Shown here piece after piece: positions 1 to 8,631 of a DNA stretch of 64,000 nt. This stretch comes from Streptomyces griseus (lineage in GTDB: Bacteria; Actinomycetota; Actinomycetes; Streptomycetales; Streptomycetaceae), in contig NZ_UAVD01000032.1 in NCBI RefSeq assembly GCF_900460065.1, forward strand, positions 62,001 to 126,000, given 5' to 3'. A program made the translations under genes and the position numbers. The first letter of the stretch is position 1; each line of letters opens with the position of its first letter. The notes under the pieces are model-generated. The model did no database searches and had not been told where the DNA came from. It was given only the letters and a program-made list of their open reading frames with translations.

Positions 1-87
1 GGGAGGCGGGGCCGGCCCGGTGCGTGCGGCAGGAGCCCCGCCCGGGGCGGCCGGCTCGCCGGCGCACCCTGCCCCAGCGCCCGGACG

Positions 88-2274
88 GTGATGATGACCA
101 CGGTGGGATACCTTCCCGACGAGACGAGCAGCTTCGTCGGGAGGCGGGCCGAACTGGCCCGGCTGGGAACCGCGTTGGCCACCCGGCGGATGACCACCCT
201 GATCGGCCCCGGCGGCGTCGGCAAGACCCGGCTGGCGCTCCGGGCCGCCCGCGCCGCCGCCGACCGCTACGCGGACGGCGCCTGGTGGGCCGACCTCTCC
301 CCGCTCTACGACGACGGGCTGTTGCTCCCCACCGTCTCGGACGCGGTCGGCCTCGCCGACCACACCCTGCGGATGCCCGTCGAGGCCCTCTGCGAATGGC
401 TCGGCGACAAACGCCTCCTGCTGGTCCTCGACTCCGCCGAACACCTCCGCGCCTCCTGCTCCCATCTGCTGGCCGAGATCCTGACCACCTCGTCGGGGCT
501 GACCGTCCTGGTCACCAGCAGGCAGCCGCTCGGCACCCGGGGCGAGTACGTCGTCGAGGTGCCGCCCCTCCCGGTCGACGGCGCACCCGACGCCCTCCAG
601 CTGTTCGCCGACCGGCTGCGTGCCAGCGACCCCGGGGCCGGCCTCGACGCCCCGGGCGACGAGGCGGCGGCCACCGAGATCTGCCGCCGCCTCGAAGGCA
701 TCCCGCTCGCCATCGAGCTGGCCGCCGCGGGCATCGGACGGCACAGCGTGGCCCAGCTCGCCCACCGCATCGGCAGCCGCTTCGACGCCCGCAGCGCCGG
801 CTTCGGCGTGCCCGGCCGGGGCGGCGGCCTCGCCCTCGCCCCGGGCCTCGGAACCCCCGGTCCCGGCGCACCGGGCGCGATCGGGGCCGACGGGGCGGAG
901 GGCGGCCCGGACACGGCCCGCCTCGACCTCCTCGCCGACGCGACGGTGTGGCCCCGCCGCCACCGCACCCTGCGCACCGCCATCGGCTGGTCCCACGAGC
1001 TGTGCACCCCGCTGGAGCGCCTCCTGTGGGCCCGCCTCACCCCGCTGCGGACCGACTTCGACGCGGCGGTCGCCCGCGAGGTCTGCGCGGGCGGCCCGCT
1101 CACCCCGGACGAGGTGGACCGGGCGCTCCAGGGACTCGTCGCCCAGTCCGTCGTCCAGCGCGACGGCGACCGCTACCGGATGCTCGACACGCTGCGCGAG
1201 TACGGCCGGATGTGGCTCACCGAGCTGGGCGAGGCCCGCGCCGCCGCCGACCGGCACGCGAGCAGCTTCCTCGGCCTCGCCCGCCGCGCCCACGACGGCT
1301 GGACCGGCCCGGACCAGGTGTCCTGGTACCACAAGGTGTCCGACACCCACCTCGACCTGTGCGCCGCCCTGGAGCACCTGCTCGTCCACGACGTCGGCGG
1401 GGCCCAGGAGATGGCGGGGCGCGTCGGCTTCTTCTGGGCCTGCTGCGGCCACCTCTCCGAGGCCCGGAGCTACGCCCAGCGCGCCCTGGACGCCGGCCCC
1501 GTCGACGGCCCCCACCGGACCAGGCTGCAATGGGTCCTCGGCGTCGCGGCCCTGCTCCAGGGCGACTTCGCGACCGCCGAGAAGTACGGCGCGCTCTGCA
1601 CGGCCACCGCCGTGTACGACCGGGACGAGGAGGGCATGCTCGGCGCCGCCTATCTCTCCGGCCTCACCCAGCTGATGACCGGGGAGCCCGAGGAGGCGCT
1701 GGAAGCGGCCGGGCGGGTGCTGCGGATGACCTCCGGCGTCCCGGTGGACTCGGCCCACCGGCTGCGGTGCCGCCTCATCACCGTCTTCGCGCTCACCGCG
1801 CTCGGCCGGCTCACCGAGTCCGAGGCGGCGGCCACCGCGCTGCGCCGGGCCTGCGAACGGGGCGGCGAGTTCTGGACCCGCTCCTACGCGGACTACCAGC
1901 TCGCCCTGATCGCCCTGCTCCAGGGCCGGCCCGCGGCCTCCGCCGCGCACGCCCGGTCGATGCTGGCCGGCAAGCACCGGCTCCGTGACAGCTTCGGCAT
2001 CGCGCTGGGCCTGGACATCCTGGCGGCTGCCATCGCCGCCCAGGGCGCGGGCGCGCAGGCCGCCCGGGTCTACGGCACCGGACACGCGTACTGGCGCATG
2101 GTCGGCCATCCCCAGCGCGGTACCCCCGAGCTGGGACCGGTCCGCGAGAGGTGCGAGCTCCAGGCGCGGGCGGCCGTCGGCGACGAGGCGTACCAGCGCG
2201 CCTTCGAGCGGGGCCAGTCGGACAACGCGGAGGTCGGTCTCGCCGCCGCGCTCCGCACCGAGCTACAGCTCTGA
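88..2274 (+). CDS. NB-ARC/TPR ATPase, regulator-like, no DNA-binding domain seen
   Basis: A 728-residue protein of the STAND/AfsR-like ATPase type. A 'FVGRRAEL' entry motif is followed by a Walker A loop (GPGGVGKTRLAL, about residues 38-49), a Walker B-like stretch (LLLVLDSAEHL) and a sensor motif (LVTSRQPLG). The C-terminal half is helical and TPR-like. The usual N-terminal SARP domain and C-terminal LuxR helix-turn-helix are both absent, so it may act through a partner or be a shortened regulator. The GTG at 88 is followed at once by two ATGs. No clear ribosome site is visible, and the frame stays open to position 1, so the true start could lie outside the window. A hairpin follows the stop. 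Confidence 0.8.
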   Translation: MMMTTVGYLPDETSSFVGRRAELARLGTALATRRMTTLIGPGGVGKTRLALRAARAAADRYADGAWWADLSPLYDDGLLLPTVSDAVGLADHTLRMPVEALCEWLGDKRLLLVLDSAEHLRASCSHLLAEILTTSSGLTVLVTSRQPLGTRGEYVVEVPPLPVDGAPDALQLFADRLRASDPGAGLDAPGDEAAATEICRRLEGIPLAIELAAAGIGRHSVAQLAHRIGSRFDARSAGFGVPGRGGGLALAPGLGTPGPGAPGAIGADGAEGGPDTARLDLLADATVWPRRHRTLRTAIGWSHELCTPLERLLWARLTPLRTDFDAAVAREVCAGGPLTPDEVDRALQGLVAQSVVQRDGDRYRMLDTLREYGRMWLTELGEARAAADRHASSFLGLARRAHDGWTGPDQVSWYHKVSDTHLDLCAALEHLLVHDVGGAQEMAGRVGFFWACCGHLSEARSYAQRALDAGPVDGPHRTRLQWVLGVAALLQGDFATAEKYGALCTATAVYDRDEEGMLGAAYLSGLTQLMTGEPEEALEAAGRVLRMTSGVPVDSAHRLRCRLITVFALTALGRLTESEAAATALRRACERGGEFWTRSYADYQLALIALLQGRPAASAAHARSMLAGKHRLRDSFGIALGLDILAAAIAAQGAGAQAARVYGTGHAYWRMVGHPQRGTPELGPVRERCELQARAAVGDEAYQRAFERGQSDNAEVGLAAALRTELQL

Positions 2275-2275
2275 C

Positions 2276-2293
2276 CCCCGGCGCGGGCCGGGG
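2276..2293 (+). terminator. GC-rich hairpin after the NB-ARC gene
   Basis: CCCCGGC pairs with GCCGGGG around a GCGG loop, one base after the stop codon. It has no U-tract, which is usual for Streptomyces terminators. Confidence 0.5.
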
Positions 2294-2343
2294 CCGCCGC
2301 ACGGATGGAGTCCCCGGACTACCCACACCCCGGACCATGTGAG

Positions 2344-2362
2344 TAAGGTTAGGCATACCTAA
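2344..2362 (+). promoter_or_regulatory. Iron box (DmdR/IdeR-type operator)
   Basis: TAAGGTTAGGCATACCTAA is a 19-bp interrupted palindrome. It matches the DtxR/IdeR/DmdR consensus TTAGGTTAGGCTAACCTAA at 16 of 19 positions, by eye. It lies 41 bp before the ATG of the DUF2470 gene, so iron repression of that gene is likely. Confidence 0.8.
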
Positions 2363-2402
2363 GTAGTTGCTTGGGTTCCGCCGACCCTCCTGGAGAACTC
2401 GG

Positions 2403-3107
2403 ATGCGTCTTTCCCGCCCCCGCGCCACGCAGCCGACCCGCGCCGAGCGCGTCCGGTCGATCCTGACCGTCGCCCACTCCATGACGGTGGTCAGCGACGG
2501 AGTGCACACCGAAGTCCGCCGCCTCGACGGCACGGGCGCGATGGGCCACATCCACCTGCACGCCCCCGACGACGGCGGCCACGCGCCCAGCGCCGAGCGC
2601 GTCCCGGCCCGCCTGGAGTTCACGGACATCGCCCCCACCCCCGTACGCGACCGGCTGCGCGCCCGCGTCACGGTCACCGGGCTGCTCGCCGCCCCGTACG
2701 CCACCGACACCGAGCAGTCCACCTGCATGGAGTTCGGGCAGGCCGTCCTGGAGGACGCCGAGGGGCGCACCTTCGTCACCCTGGAGGAGCTCGAAGAGGT
2801 GGAGACCGACCCGATCGCCGCCTGCGAGGCGGGCATGCTCACCCACCTCGTGGACGACCACGCCGAACTCGTCCCGCTGCTCCTGCGCCTCGTCCACCCC
2901 CGCCCGGAGCGCGGCATGACCCGGGCCGTGCCGCTGGCGATGAACCGCTACGGGGTGACCCTGCGGCTCGAATACCCCAGCACCCACGAGGACGTCACCC
3001 TGCCGTTCCCCCGCCCGGTCACCGAGATCGACCAGGCGGGCCCGCAGATCCACGCCCTGCTGGCCGCCGCCCGCCGCGTCTCCCACCGCAACGGCCTGCC
3101 CGCCTGA
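2403..3107 (+). CDS. DUF2470 domain protein, predicted iron-regulated
   Basis: The 234-residue protein starts at the ATG at 2403, which has GGAG seven bases upstream; an earlier in-frame TTG has no such site. The N-terminal third holds the DUF2470-like signature (RAERVRSILTVAHSMTVV), the domain also found at the C-terminus of HugZ-type heme oxygenases. The rest is a conserved actinobacterial region with no motif I can name. The iron box just upstream suggests a role in iron or heme use, which is inference from context. It converges on the TetR gene with a 6-bp gap. A heme-binding pocket was not identified. Confidence 0.8.
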   Translation: MRLSRPRATQPTRAERVRSILTVAHSMTVVSDGVHTEVRRLDGTGAMGHIHLHAPDDGGHAPSAERVPARLEFTDIAPTPVRDRLRARVTVTGLLAAPYATDTEQSTCMEFGQAVLEDAEGRTFVTLEELEEVETDPIAACEAGMLTHLVDDHAELVPLLLRLVHPRPERGMTRAVPLAMNRYGVTLRLEYPSTHEDVTLPFPRPVTEIDQAGPQIHALLAAARRVSHRNGLPA

Positions 3108-3113
3108 GCGGTC

Positions 3114-3842
3114 CTACGGTTTCGGCAGCCGCTGGGCCGGGACCGCCGGCACATCCGGCGCGAACGCGGAGAGCCGGGCGAGCAGCTCCCCGAACGGGCC
3201 GTCCGCCGGCTCCTGGGACAGCACCCGCAGCACGATGCCCGCCATCTCCCGGTCGTACGCGGCGCTGACCGCGGCCAGTGCCGCGAAGTCGTGCACGAGC
3301 TGCGTCTCCAGCTCGGCGCGCGGGATGCGCCGCCCGTCCAGCCAGATCAGCGCCGTCGACTCGGCGAGCGACACCCAGGAGCGGACCACCAGCTCCAGCC
3401 GGGCCGGCGGGTCGCTCACGCCGAGGTGCGTGATGATCTGCTCGTACGCGGCCTGCCGCACCTCGTCGATCATCGCGCTGGCCGTCGAGGAGCCGACCGC
3501 CGGACCGCCCCGCATCAGCGCCGAGAAGCCGGGGCCGTGCTCGTCGACGAAGTCGAAGAACCGTCCCATCACCCGGAGCAGCCGCGCGCCCAGCGGCCCC
3601 TCCAGCGGCTCCAGGAAGCGGGCCGCCAGCTCGTCCGCGGCCCGCCGCAGCGCCGCCTCGTACAGGCTCTGCTTCCCGGGGAAGTAGTGGTACACCAGCG
3701 GACGGGAGATGCCCGCGGCCGCGGCGATCTCGTCGATCGACACCTCCTCGGGCGAGCGACGGCTGAACAAGTCCAGCGCGACGCCGATCAGTTGCTGCCT
3801 GCGCTCGTCGACGCCCATCCTGCGCCGCACCCCGGTCGTCAT
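3114..3842 (-). CDS. TetR/AcrR family transcriptional regulator
   Basis: A 242-residue repressor with a typical TetR N-terminus. The helix-turn-helix runs about residues 30-55 (VSIDEIAAAAGISRPLVYHYFPGKQSLYEAAL) and is followed by an all-helical ligand/dimer domain. The ATG at 3842 lies about 8 bp behind TAGGCT, a plausible -10, so the message may be leaderless; an internal ATG (MGVDERR) is an alternative start. A near-palindrome at 3940-3953 is a candidate operator for autoregulation. The ligand and target genes are unknown, and it is separated from the SARP gene by nearly 700 bp. Confidence 0.85.
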   Translation of the reverse strand: MTTGVRRRMGVDERRQQLIGVALDLFSRRSPEEVSIDEIAAAAGISRPLVYHYFPGKQSLYEAALRRAADELAARFLEPLEGPLGARLLRVMGRFFDFVDEHGPGFSALMRGGPAVGSSTASAMIDEVRQAAYEQIITHLGVSDPPARLELVVRSWVSLAESTALIWLDGRRIPRAELETQLVHDFAALAAVSAAYDREMAGIVLRVLSQEPADGPFGELLARLSAFAPDVPAVPAQRLPKP

Positions 3843-4534
3843 ACGGACAGCCTATCCGGGGCGCCCGTGCGGGGCGGGTGCGCGTGCGGTCGCCGGCCCG
3901 GCCCGGGCGCGAAGTCCCCCTCCCCCCCCCCAACCGGTTACCGACCGGGCGGTCTTGAACGACGGGTCCGGCCGCCCGTCTCCTCCCGCCGAGCCGGAAG
4001 AGGTCTTTTCGGCCGACGGGCCGCGCTCCCCGTGCCCGGGTCCAGCCGGTGAACGGCGATATCGCGCCCCGCGTTGAGGGATCCGCGAGGAACACGGGGC
4101 CCGGGGCCGGTCTTTGCGTAGGCTGTACACCGGACCAGCCGGTCTGTTTTCTCGTGTGCGCGGTCGCTGTCGTACTCCTGGAGCACGGTCCCGGGACGCG
4201 GGCGGCACGGTGTGCGGTGGAGGGGCGAGATGTCACGGTCAGTGGGATGCGGATGAACGGCCGCGCGGGGGCGGCGGCATGGGTGGACGAGAGCCTCGGC
4301 GACCGGGAAGGCTGTCAACGCCGGGACGGCACTGCCGGGTCCGAGGGGCGAGAGCGGCGCTGTCGGCTCCCGTGACCCCGTACGGCACCCGGGACTGAAC
4401 TCCTGCCCGCCGCGGAGCGAACCGCCCCGGCGTGGCACCGCGGTCGCCGCTCCGACGCGCGCACCACACAGGCCGATCACCATCAGACTTCGCCGGGCCC
4501 TGACGAGGGACCGGCGCTCCCTACCGGGCGAGGC
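3843..4534. other. Long non-coding stretch upstream of the TetR and SARP genes
   Basis: About 690 bp lie between divergent regulators. The stretch contains a C-rich run near 3917-3931, the TetR-type near-palindrome listed separately and presumably the promoters of both genes. The ORFs crossing it have no ribosome sites or recognisable protein features, so I call none of them. Confidence 0.5.
3940..3953. promoter_or_regulatory. Candidate TetR operator
   Basis: ACCGACCGGGCGGT is a 14-bp inverted repeat with 6 of 7 base pairs symmetric, beside the 8-bp palindrome AACCGGTT at 3932-3939. It sits about 98 bp upstream of the TetR start. ACCGACCG-type palindromes are common TetR targets. Confidence 0.45.
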
Positions 4535-7500
4535 ATGAACACACAAGACACCGAAACCGAAGCGGTGCCCGCGGAAGGCGGACCGCGTTTCCGGATACTC
4601 GGTCCGCTGGAGGCGTCCGTCGACGGACGCCGACTCGCGCTCGGCGGGGCGGTCCAGGAGCGCGTGCTGTCCGTACTCCTCCTGGAGTCGGGCCGCGTGG
4701 TCCCCCTGCCCCGTCTCGTCGAGGCGGCCTGGGGCGAGGACCCGCCGACGACCGCCTCCCACCAGGTCCGCAAGGCCGTCTCGGAGCTGCGGCGACGCAT
4801 CCCCGGGGACGCGGTCATCTCGACCGAGGGCAGCGGCTACCGCATCACCCTGGCCACGGCACAGCTCGACCTGCTGGAGTTCAACGACCGGATCCAGGCG
4901 GCCGAGCACGCCCTGCGGGAGAACCGGCGCCCCGACGCCGTCCGCGAACTGGAAGCCGCCCTGGCGCTGCGGCGCGGGGCGGTCCTCTCCGGCCAGGGCG
5001 GCTCGGTCATCGAGGCGGCGGTCACCGTGCTGGAGGAACGTTGCCTGGTGGCCACCGAGGAGTGCTTCACCCTGCGACTGGAGTCGGGCGCCGGCGGCGA
5101 ACTGGTCGCCGACCTGCGGAACGTCGTCGCGGAGCACCCCCTGCGCGAGACCTTCCACGGCCACTTGATGCTCGCCCTGTACCGCAACGGGCGCAAGGCC
5201 GAGGCGCTGGGGGCCCACGCCCGGGTCCGCGAGATCCTCGCCGACCAACTCGGGGTCGATCCCGGCCCCCCGCTGACCAGGCTCTACGAGAAGATCCTGC
5301 ACGACGACCCCGGACTGATGCCGACGGAGCGCCCCCGGCCCCCGGCCGAACGGCAGGACCGGGGAACCCCGGCCCCCCAGGTCTGCACCCTGCCGCAGGC
5401 GCTGCCGGACTTCACCGGCCGCACCAGGGAGGTGACCGAACTGCTGGACTGCGTCGACGTGGCCGGCGCCTCCGACGACCGGTCCGCGCGGGTCGTGGCC
5501 ATCGACGGCATGGGCGGCTCCGGCAAGACCTCGCTCGCCGTGTGGGCCGCCCACCGGCTCGCCGACCGGTACCCCGACGGCCAGCTCTACGTGGACCTGC
5601 GCGGCTTCACCCCGGGGGAGCAGGCGCCGATGTCACCCGGCACGGCGCTCGGTCAACTGCTGCGCGCGATCGGCGTCGACGACGACCGCATCCCCGGTGA
5701 CGTGGAGGCCAGGGCCTTCCTGTGGCGCGCCACCGTCACCGGCCGCCGACTGCTGCTGCTCCTGGACAACGCCGCCCGGGCCGAACAGGTCATGCCGGTG
5801 CTCACCGCGTCCCCGGGGTGCCTCGTCCTGGTCACCAGCCGTTCCCGGCTGGTGGACCTCGACGGCGTCAGCTGGGTCTCCGTGGGACTGATGACCCCCC
5901 AGGACAGCGCGGCCCTGGTCGCGGCGACCCTCGGCGCGGACCGGGTCGAGGCCGAGCCCGAGTCGGCCGCCGAACTCGCCGAACTCTGCGGGCATCTGCC
6001 CCTGGCCCTGCGCATCGCCACCGCCCGGCTGCGCAACCGGTCCTCGTGGACCCTGCGCTACCTCGCGGAACGCCTCCGCGACGAGACCCGAAGACTCGAC
6101 GAGCTGCGCTCACCCCAGCGCAGCGTCGCCGCGACCCTCCACCTGTCCTACATGGCGCTCGACGAGCGGCAGCGCGCCGCCTTCCGCACCCTCGGACTCC
6201 ACCCGAGCACCGGCATGGACGTCCACTCGACCGCGGCCCTGCTCGGCACCGACCTCCACGACGCCGAGTCGACCCTGGAGTTCCTGCTGGACATGAGGCT
6301 GGTCCAGCAGCCGGTGGTCGGCATCTACACCCTGCACGACCTGGTGCGCAGCTACGCCCGCAGCCTCTCCGACACCACGACGGCGGGGCAGGACGCGGCG
6401 GCCGCCGAACGGCTGCTCGGCTACTACCTCGCGGCGACGGACACCGCCTGCCAGGTCCTCTTCCCCGGCCGGGAACAGCGCGACACCGGCATCCCCGCCC
6501 ACGAGGGCGCCCTGCCGGGCTGGCCGGACGGGGAAGCGGTCCGGGCCTGGTTCGACCGGGAGCACAGCGGACTGCTGGCCGCCGTCTCGCTGGCGGAACT
6601 GCACGGCCTGCACCGCCACACCGTGTGCCTCGCCCGCAACCTCAGCTTCCACCTCAACGCGCGCGGACAGTTCGACGACCTGTGGGACGTCGGGCGGACG
6701 GCGCTCGCCGCCGTCCGGGGGCTCGACGATCCCCAACTGCTCTGCGTCACCCTGTCGAACCTCGGGGTGGCCTGCTGGAAGGTGGGCCGGTTCGAGAGCG
6801 GCCTGGAAGCCGCCCAGGAGGCCCGGGAGGTCGCCGTGGCCCTGGGGGACCGGCACATCCAGGCGCACAGCGAATCCATCATCGGCCTCCTCGCCTCCAT
6901 GCTCGGCCGCTACGAGGAGGCGCTGGTCCTGCTCGTGGCCGCCGTCTCCCGGTCGGCGGCCCTGGGCGCCAGCCGGGCCGAGGCCGAGGGGCGGTCCACC
7001 CTGAGCACGCTGTACGGGAACTGGGGCCGGTACGCCGAGGCCGCGGAGGAGGCCGCCCGCGCCCTGGAGATCAGCCGCGCCATCGGCTACCACGGCAACC
7101 AGGTCATGTCGCTGACCGATCTCGCCTTCGCCCAGGTCGGTCTCGGGGAACTGGCCGCGGCCGACGCGAACCTGGCCGAGGCGCGGCGGCTGAGCGAGAC
7201 GCGGACGGCCCAGGGAGACGTCGGCCTGGTGCTCGCCCTGTCCGCCCGGGTGGCACACGCCCGGGGAAGGACGGCCGAGGCCGAGGAGTTCGCGGTCCGC
7301 GCGCTGGAGTTGGCCCGCTCCGGTGCGACGCCGGTGCGCCTGACCGAGGTGGAGAACCTCGTCGGGCACCTGCGGTCGGAGGCCGGGGCGTACGAGTCGG
7401 CCCTCGAACTGCACCGCCACGCCCACCGGTCCGCCGTGAACATGGGCTTCCGCTCCGAGGAGGCGTCCGCGCTGACCGGCCTCGCGCGGGCTCTGGAGGC

Positions 7501-7597
7501 CCTCGGCGACGAGGAGTCCGCCCGGGAGCACCGTACGGAGGCGGCCCGGCTCTACGCGGCCATGGGAGTCCGGGACCCGCTGATCGTCGCCGCCTGA
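4535..7597 (+). CDS. Large SARP family regulator (AfsR-type: wHTH-BTAD-NB-ARC-TPR)
   Basis: A 1020-residue pathway-style activator. Residues ~15-105 form the OmpR-like winged helix (FRILGPLEASVDGRRLALGG...GSGYRI). Residues ~110-255 form the BTAD domain. An NB-ARC ATPase follows, with Walker A IDGMGGSGKTSLAV near residue 325 and Walker B RRLLLLLDNAARAEQ. The C-terminal third is TPR. This is the full AfsR-like layout. It faces and nearly touches (11 bp) the end of the minus-strand metabolic operon. The operon promoter carries 11-bp-period heptad repeats of the SARP type, so this protein is the likely activator of the cluster (inference). Confidence 0.92.
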   Translation: MNTQDTETEAVPAEGGPRFRILGPLEASVDGRRLALGGAVQERVLSVLLLESGRVVPLPRLVEAAWGEDPPTTASHQVRKAVSELRRRIPGDAVISTEGSGYRITLATAQLDLLEFNDRIQAAEHALRENRRPDAVRELEAALALRRGAVLSGQGGSVIEAAVTVLEERCLVATEECFTLRLESGAGGELVADLRNVVAEHPLRETFHGHLMLALYRNGRKAEALGAHARVREILADQLGVDPGPPLTRLYEKILHDDPGLMPTERPRPPAERQDRGTPAPQVCTLPQALPDFTGRTREVTELLDCVDVAGASDDRSARVVAIDGMGGSGKTSLAVWAAHRLADRYPDGQLYVDLRGFTPGEQAPMSPGTALGQLLRAIGVDDDRIPGDVEARAFLWRATVTGRRLLLLLDNAARAEQVMPVLTASPGCLVLVTSRSRLVDLDGVSWVSVGLMTPQDSAALVAATLGADRVEAEPESAAELAELCGHLPLALRIATARLRNRSSWTLRYLAERLRDETRRLDELRSPQRSVAATLHLSYMALDERQRAAFRTLGLHPSTGMDVHSTAALLGTDLHDAESTLEFLLDMRLVQQPVVGIYTLHDLVRSYARSLSDTTTAGQDAAAAERLLGYYLAATDTACQVLFPGREQRDTGIPAHEGALPGWPDGEAVRAWFDREHSGLLAAVSLAELHGLHRHTVCLARNLSFHLNARGQFDDLWDVGRTALAAVRGLDDPQLLCVTLSNLGVACWKVGRFESGLEAAQEAREVAVALGDRHIQAHSESIIGLLASMLGRYEEALVLLVAAVSRSAALGASRAEAEGRSTLSTLYGNWGRYAEAAEEAARALEISRAIGYHGNQVMSLTDLAFAQVGLGELAAADANLAEARRLSETRTAQGDVGLVLALSARVAHARGRTAEAEEFAVRALELARSGATPVRLTEVENLVGHLRSEAGAYESALELHRHAHRSAVNMGFRSEEASALTGLARALEALGDEESAREHRTEAARLYAAMGVRDPLIVAA

Positions 7598-7608
7598 GCA
7601 CCGGGGGG

Positions 7609-7800
7609 TCAGGGCTTGACCGGCGGCGTGGCGGGACCGGCGTTGTTGGCCAGGACCACCGTGGCGCCGGCGGGTCCGGCCTCGGGCGCGTCGTGCACGG
7701 CGGCGACGGTGAGCGCGAGCCCGGTCATCACGAGGGCCGCGAGGACACCGGCGGCGTGGCGGGCGGTGCGGGCCTGGAAGCTGTTCTGGTTCGCGTTCAC
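7609..7800 (-). CDS. 63-residue peptide with hydrophobic N-terminal segment
   Basis: A small protein at the 3' end of the cluster operon. GTG start at 7800 with TAGGAG well spaced upstream. A basic N-terminus (QARTARHAAG) leads into about 18 hydrophobic residues (VLAALVMTGLALTVAAV). A short Ala/Pro/Gly-rich tail of about 25 residues ends in PPVKP. This fits a single-pass membrane peptide or a secreted/processed peptide. No RiPP maturase and no cysteine is seen. I do not recognise the family. Its leader shares 13 bases with that of the next gene upstream. Confidence 0.7.
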   Translation of the reverse strand: MNANQNSFQARTARHAAGVLAALVMTGLALTVAAVHDAPEAGPAGATVVLANNAGPATPPVKP

Positions 7801-7896
7801 GGCTGGCTCCTACGGTGTCGGGAGGTCGGGGAGAGCGGCCCGGGTACCGGCCCGCTCTCGATGAATCCCAAGGTGCCGGGAGCCGCTCCCGGAGCG

Positions 7897-8541
7897 TTAC
7901 CGCCTCATTCCCGGGCCCAGGGAAGCGACCAGGAACGGCGTCCGGGCCATCTCCACCGGACGGGGACCCGCGGCGGTGAGCGCCACGCTCGTCCGCATTC
8001 CTCCCGACTCCTGCCCGATCAGATCGAGGGCGCCGCGGACCCTCTCCCGTACGTCCGCCCACAGCGTCTCCCCGACCGGGGCCGCGGACGCGGGCCACGC
8101 GATGTCGAGGAGGAGGTGCATCCCCCCGACGGACACCGTGTCGACCCGGCACACCGGGGCCGCCGTCACGTCCGGCGGGCCGGGGCGCCGATCGACGTCC
8201 TCGCCCAGGAGCCGTCGCAGTTCGGTCCCCGCCGGCGGCCACGCCCCGGCGTGCGCGGGCGGCGGGGCGAGGCCCCGCACCACGGCGAGCAGGGCCGGTT
8301 CGGCGTCCTCGCCGGACAGGACGAAGTCGAAACCGGAGCCCTCGTCCGCGGCCAGCTCCCGCAGGGCCCGCACCGGGTCCCGGCGGACCAGGGTCCGCTC
8401 CGGCGGCACACAGCCCCGGCCGCCGGAGGCCGCGCCCGCTCCGGCGCGGCGCAGCGCCCACGGTTCCAGCCCGGTGTCCGCCACGGCGCGGACGAGCTCG
8501 GTGTGGGGAGTCAGCACGAGGACTCGACAGGGCTTACGCAT
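7897..8541 (-). CDS. Shortened ATP-grasp-like protein
   Basis: A 214-residue protein. The N-terminus (RVLVLTPHTELVRAVADTG) and the segment ELAADEGSGFDFVLSGEDAEPALLAVV resemble the Rossmann-like preATP-grasp domain of carboxylate-amine ligases. The C-terminus (SVGGMHLLLDI then RGALDLIGQES, VALTAAGPRPVEMARTPF) resembles the last lobe of the same family, where the E/N metal ligands normally sit. The central ATP-clamping lobe is missing; the family is usually about 400 residues. It may be a non-catalytic partner of the full ATP-grasp enzyme in the operon, or a decayed paralogue. ATG at 8541 with GGAG about 11 bases upstream. The assignment rests on motif resemblance only. Confidence 0.6.
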   Translation of the reverse strand: MRKPCRVLVLTPHTELVRAVADTGLEPWALRRAGAGAASGGRGCVPPERTLVRRDPVRALRELAADEGSGFDFVLSGEDAEPALLAVVRGLAPPPAHAGAWPPAGTELRRLLGEDVDRRPGPPDVTAAPVCRVDTVSVGGMHLLLDIAWPASAAPVGETLWADVRERVRGALDLIGQESGGMRTSVALTAAGPRPVEMARTPFLVASLGPGMRR

Positions 8542-8631
8542 CGGGGAGTTCTCCTACGGTGTCCGGCCGGGCCGGACGGATGGGGGGTACCGGCGCGGTG
8601 GCCGCCGGCGGGCCGTCGGCGGGGCGGGCGG

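Noticed and set aside
3917..3931. C-rich tract as a phase-variable element
   Set aside because: It is not in or next to a coding frame and is interrupted, so no switching effect is evident.
4049..4375. 108-codon frame in the SARP upstream region
   Set aside because: No ribosome site and no recognisable domain; codon bias not convincing.
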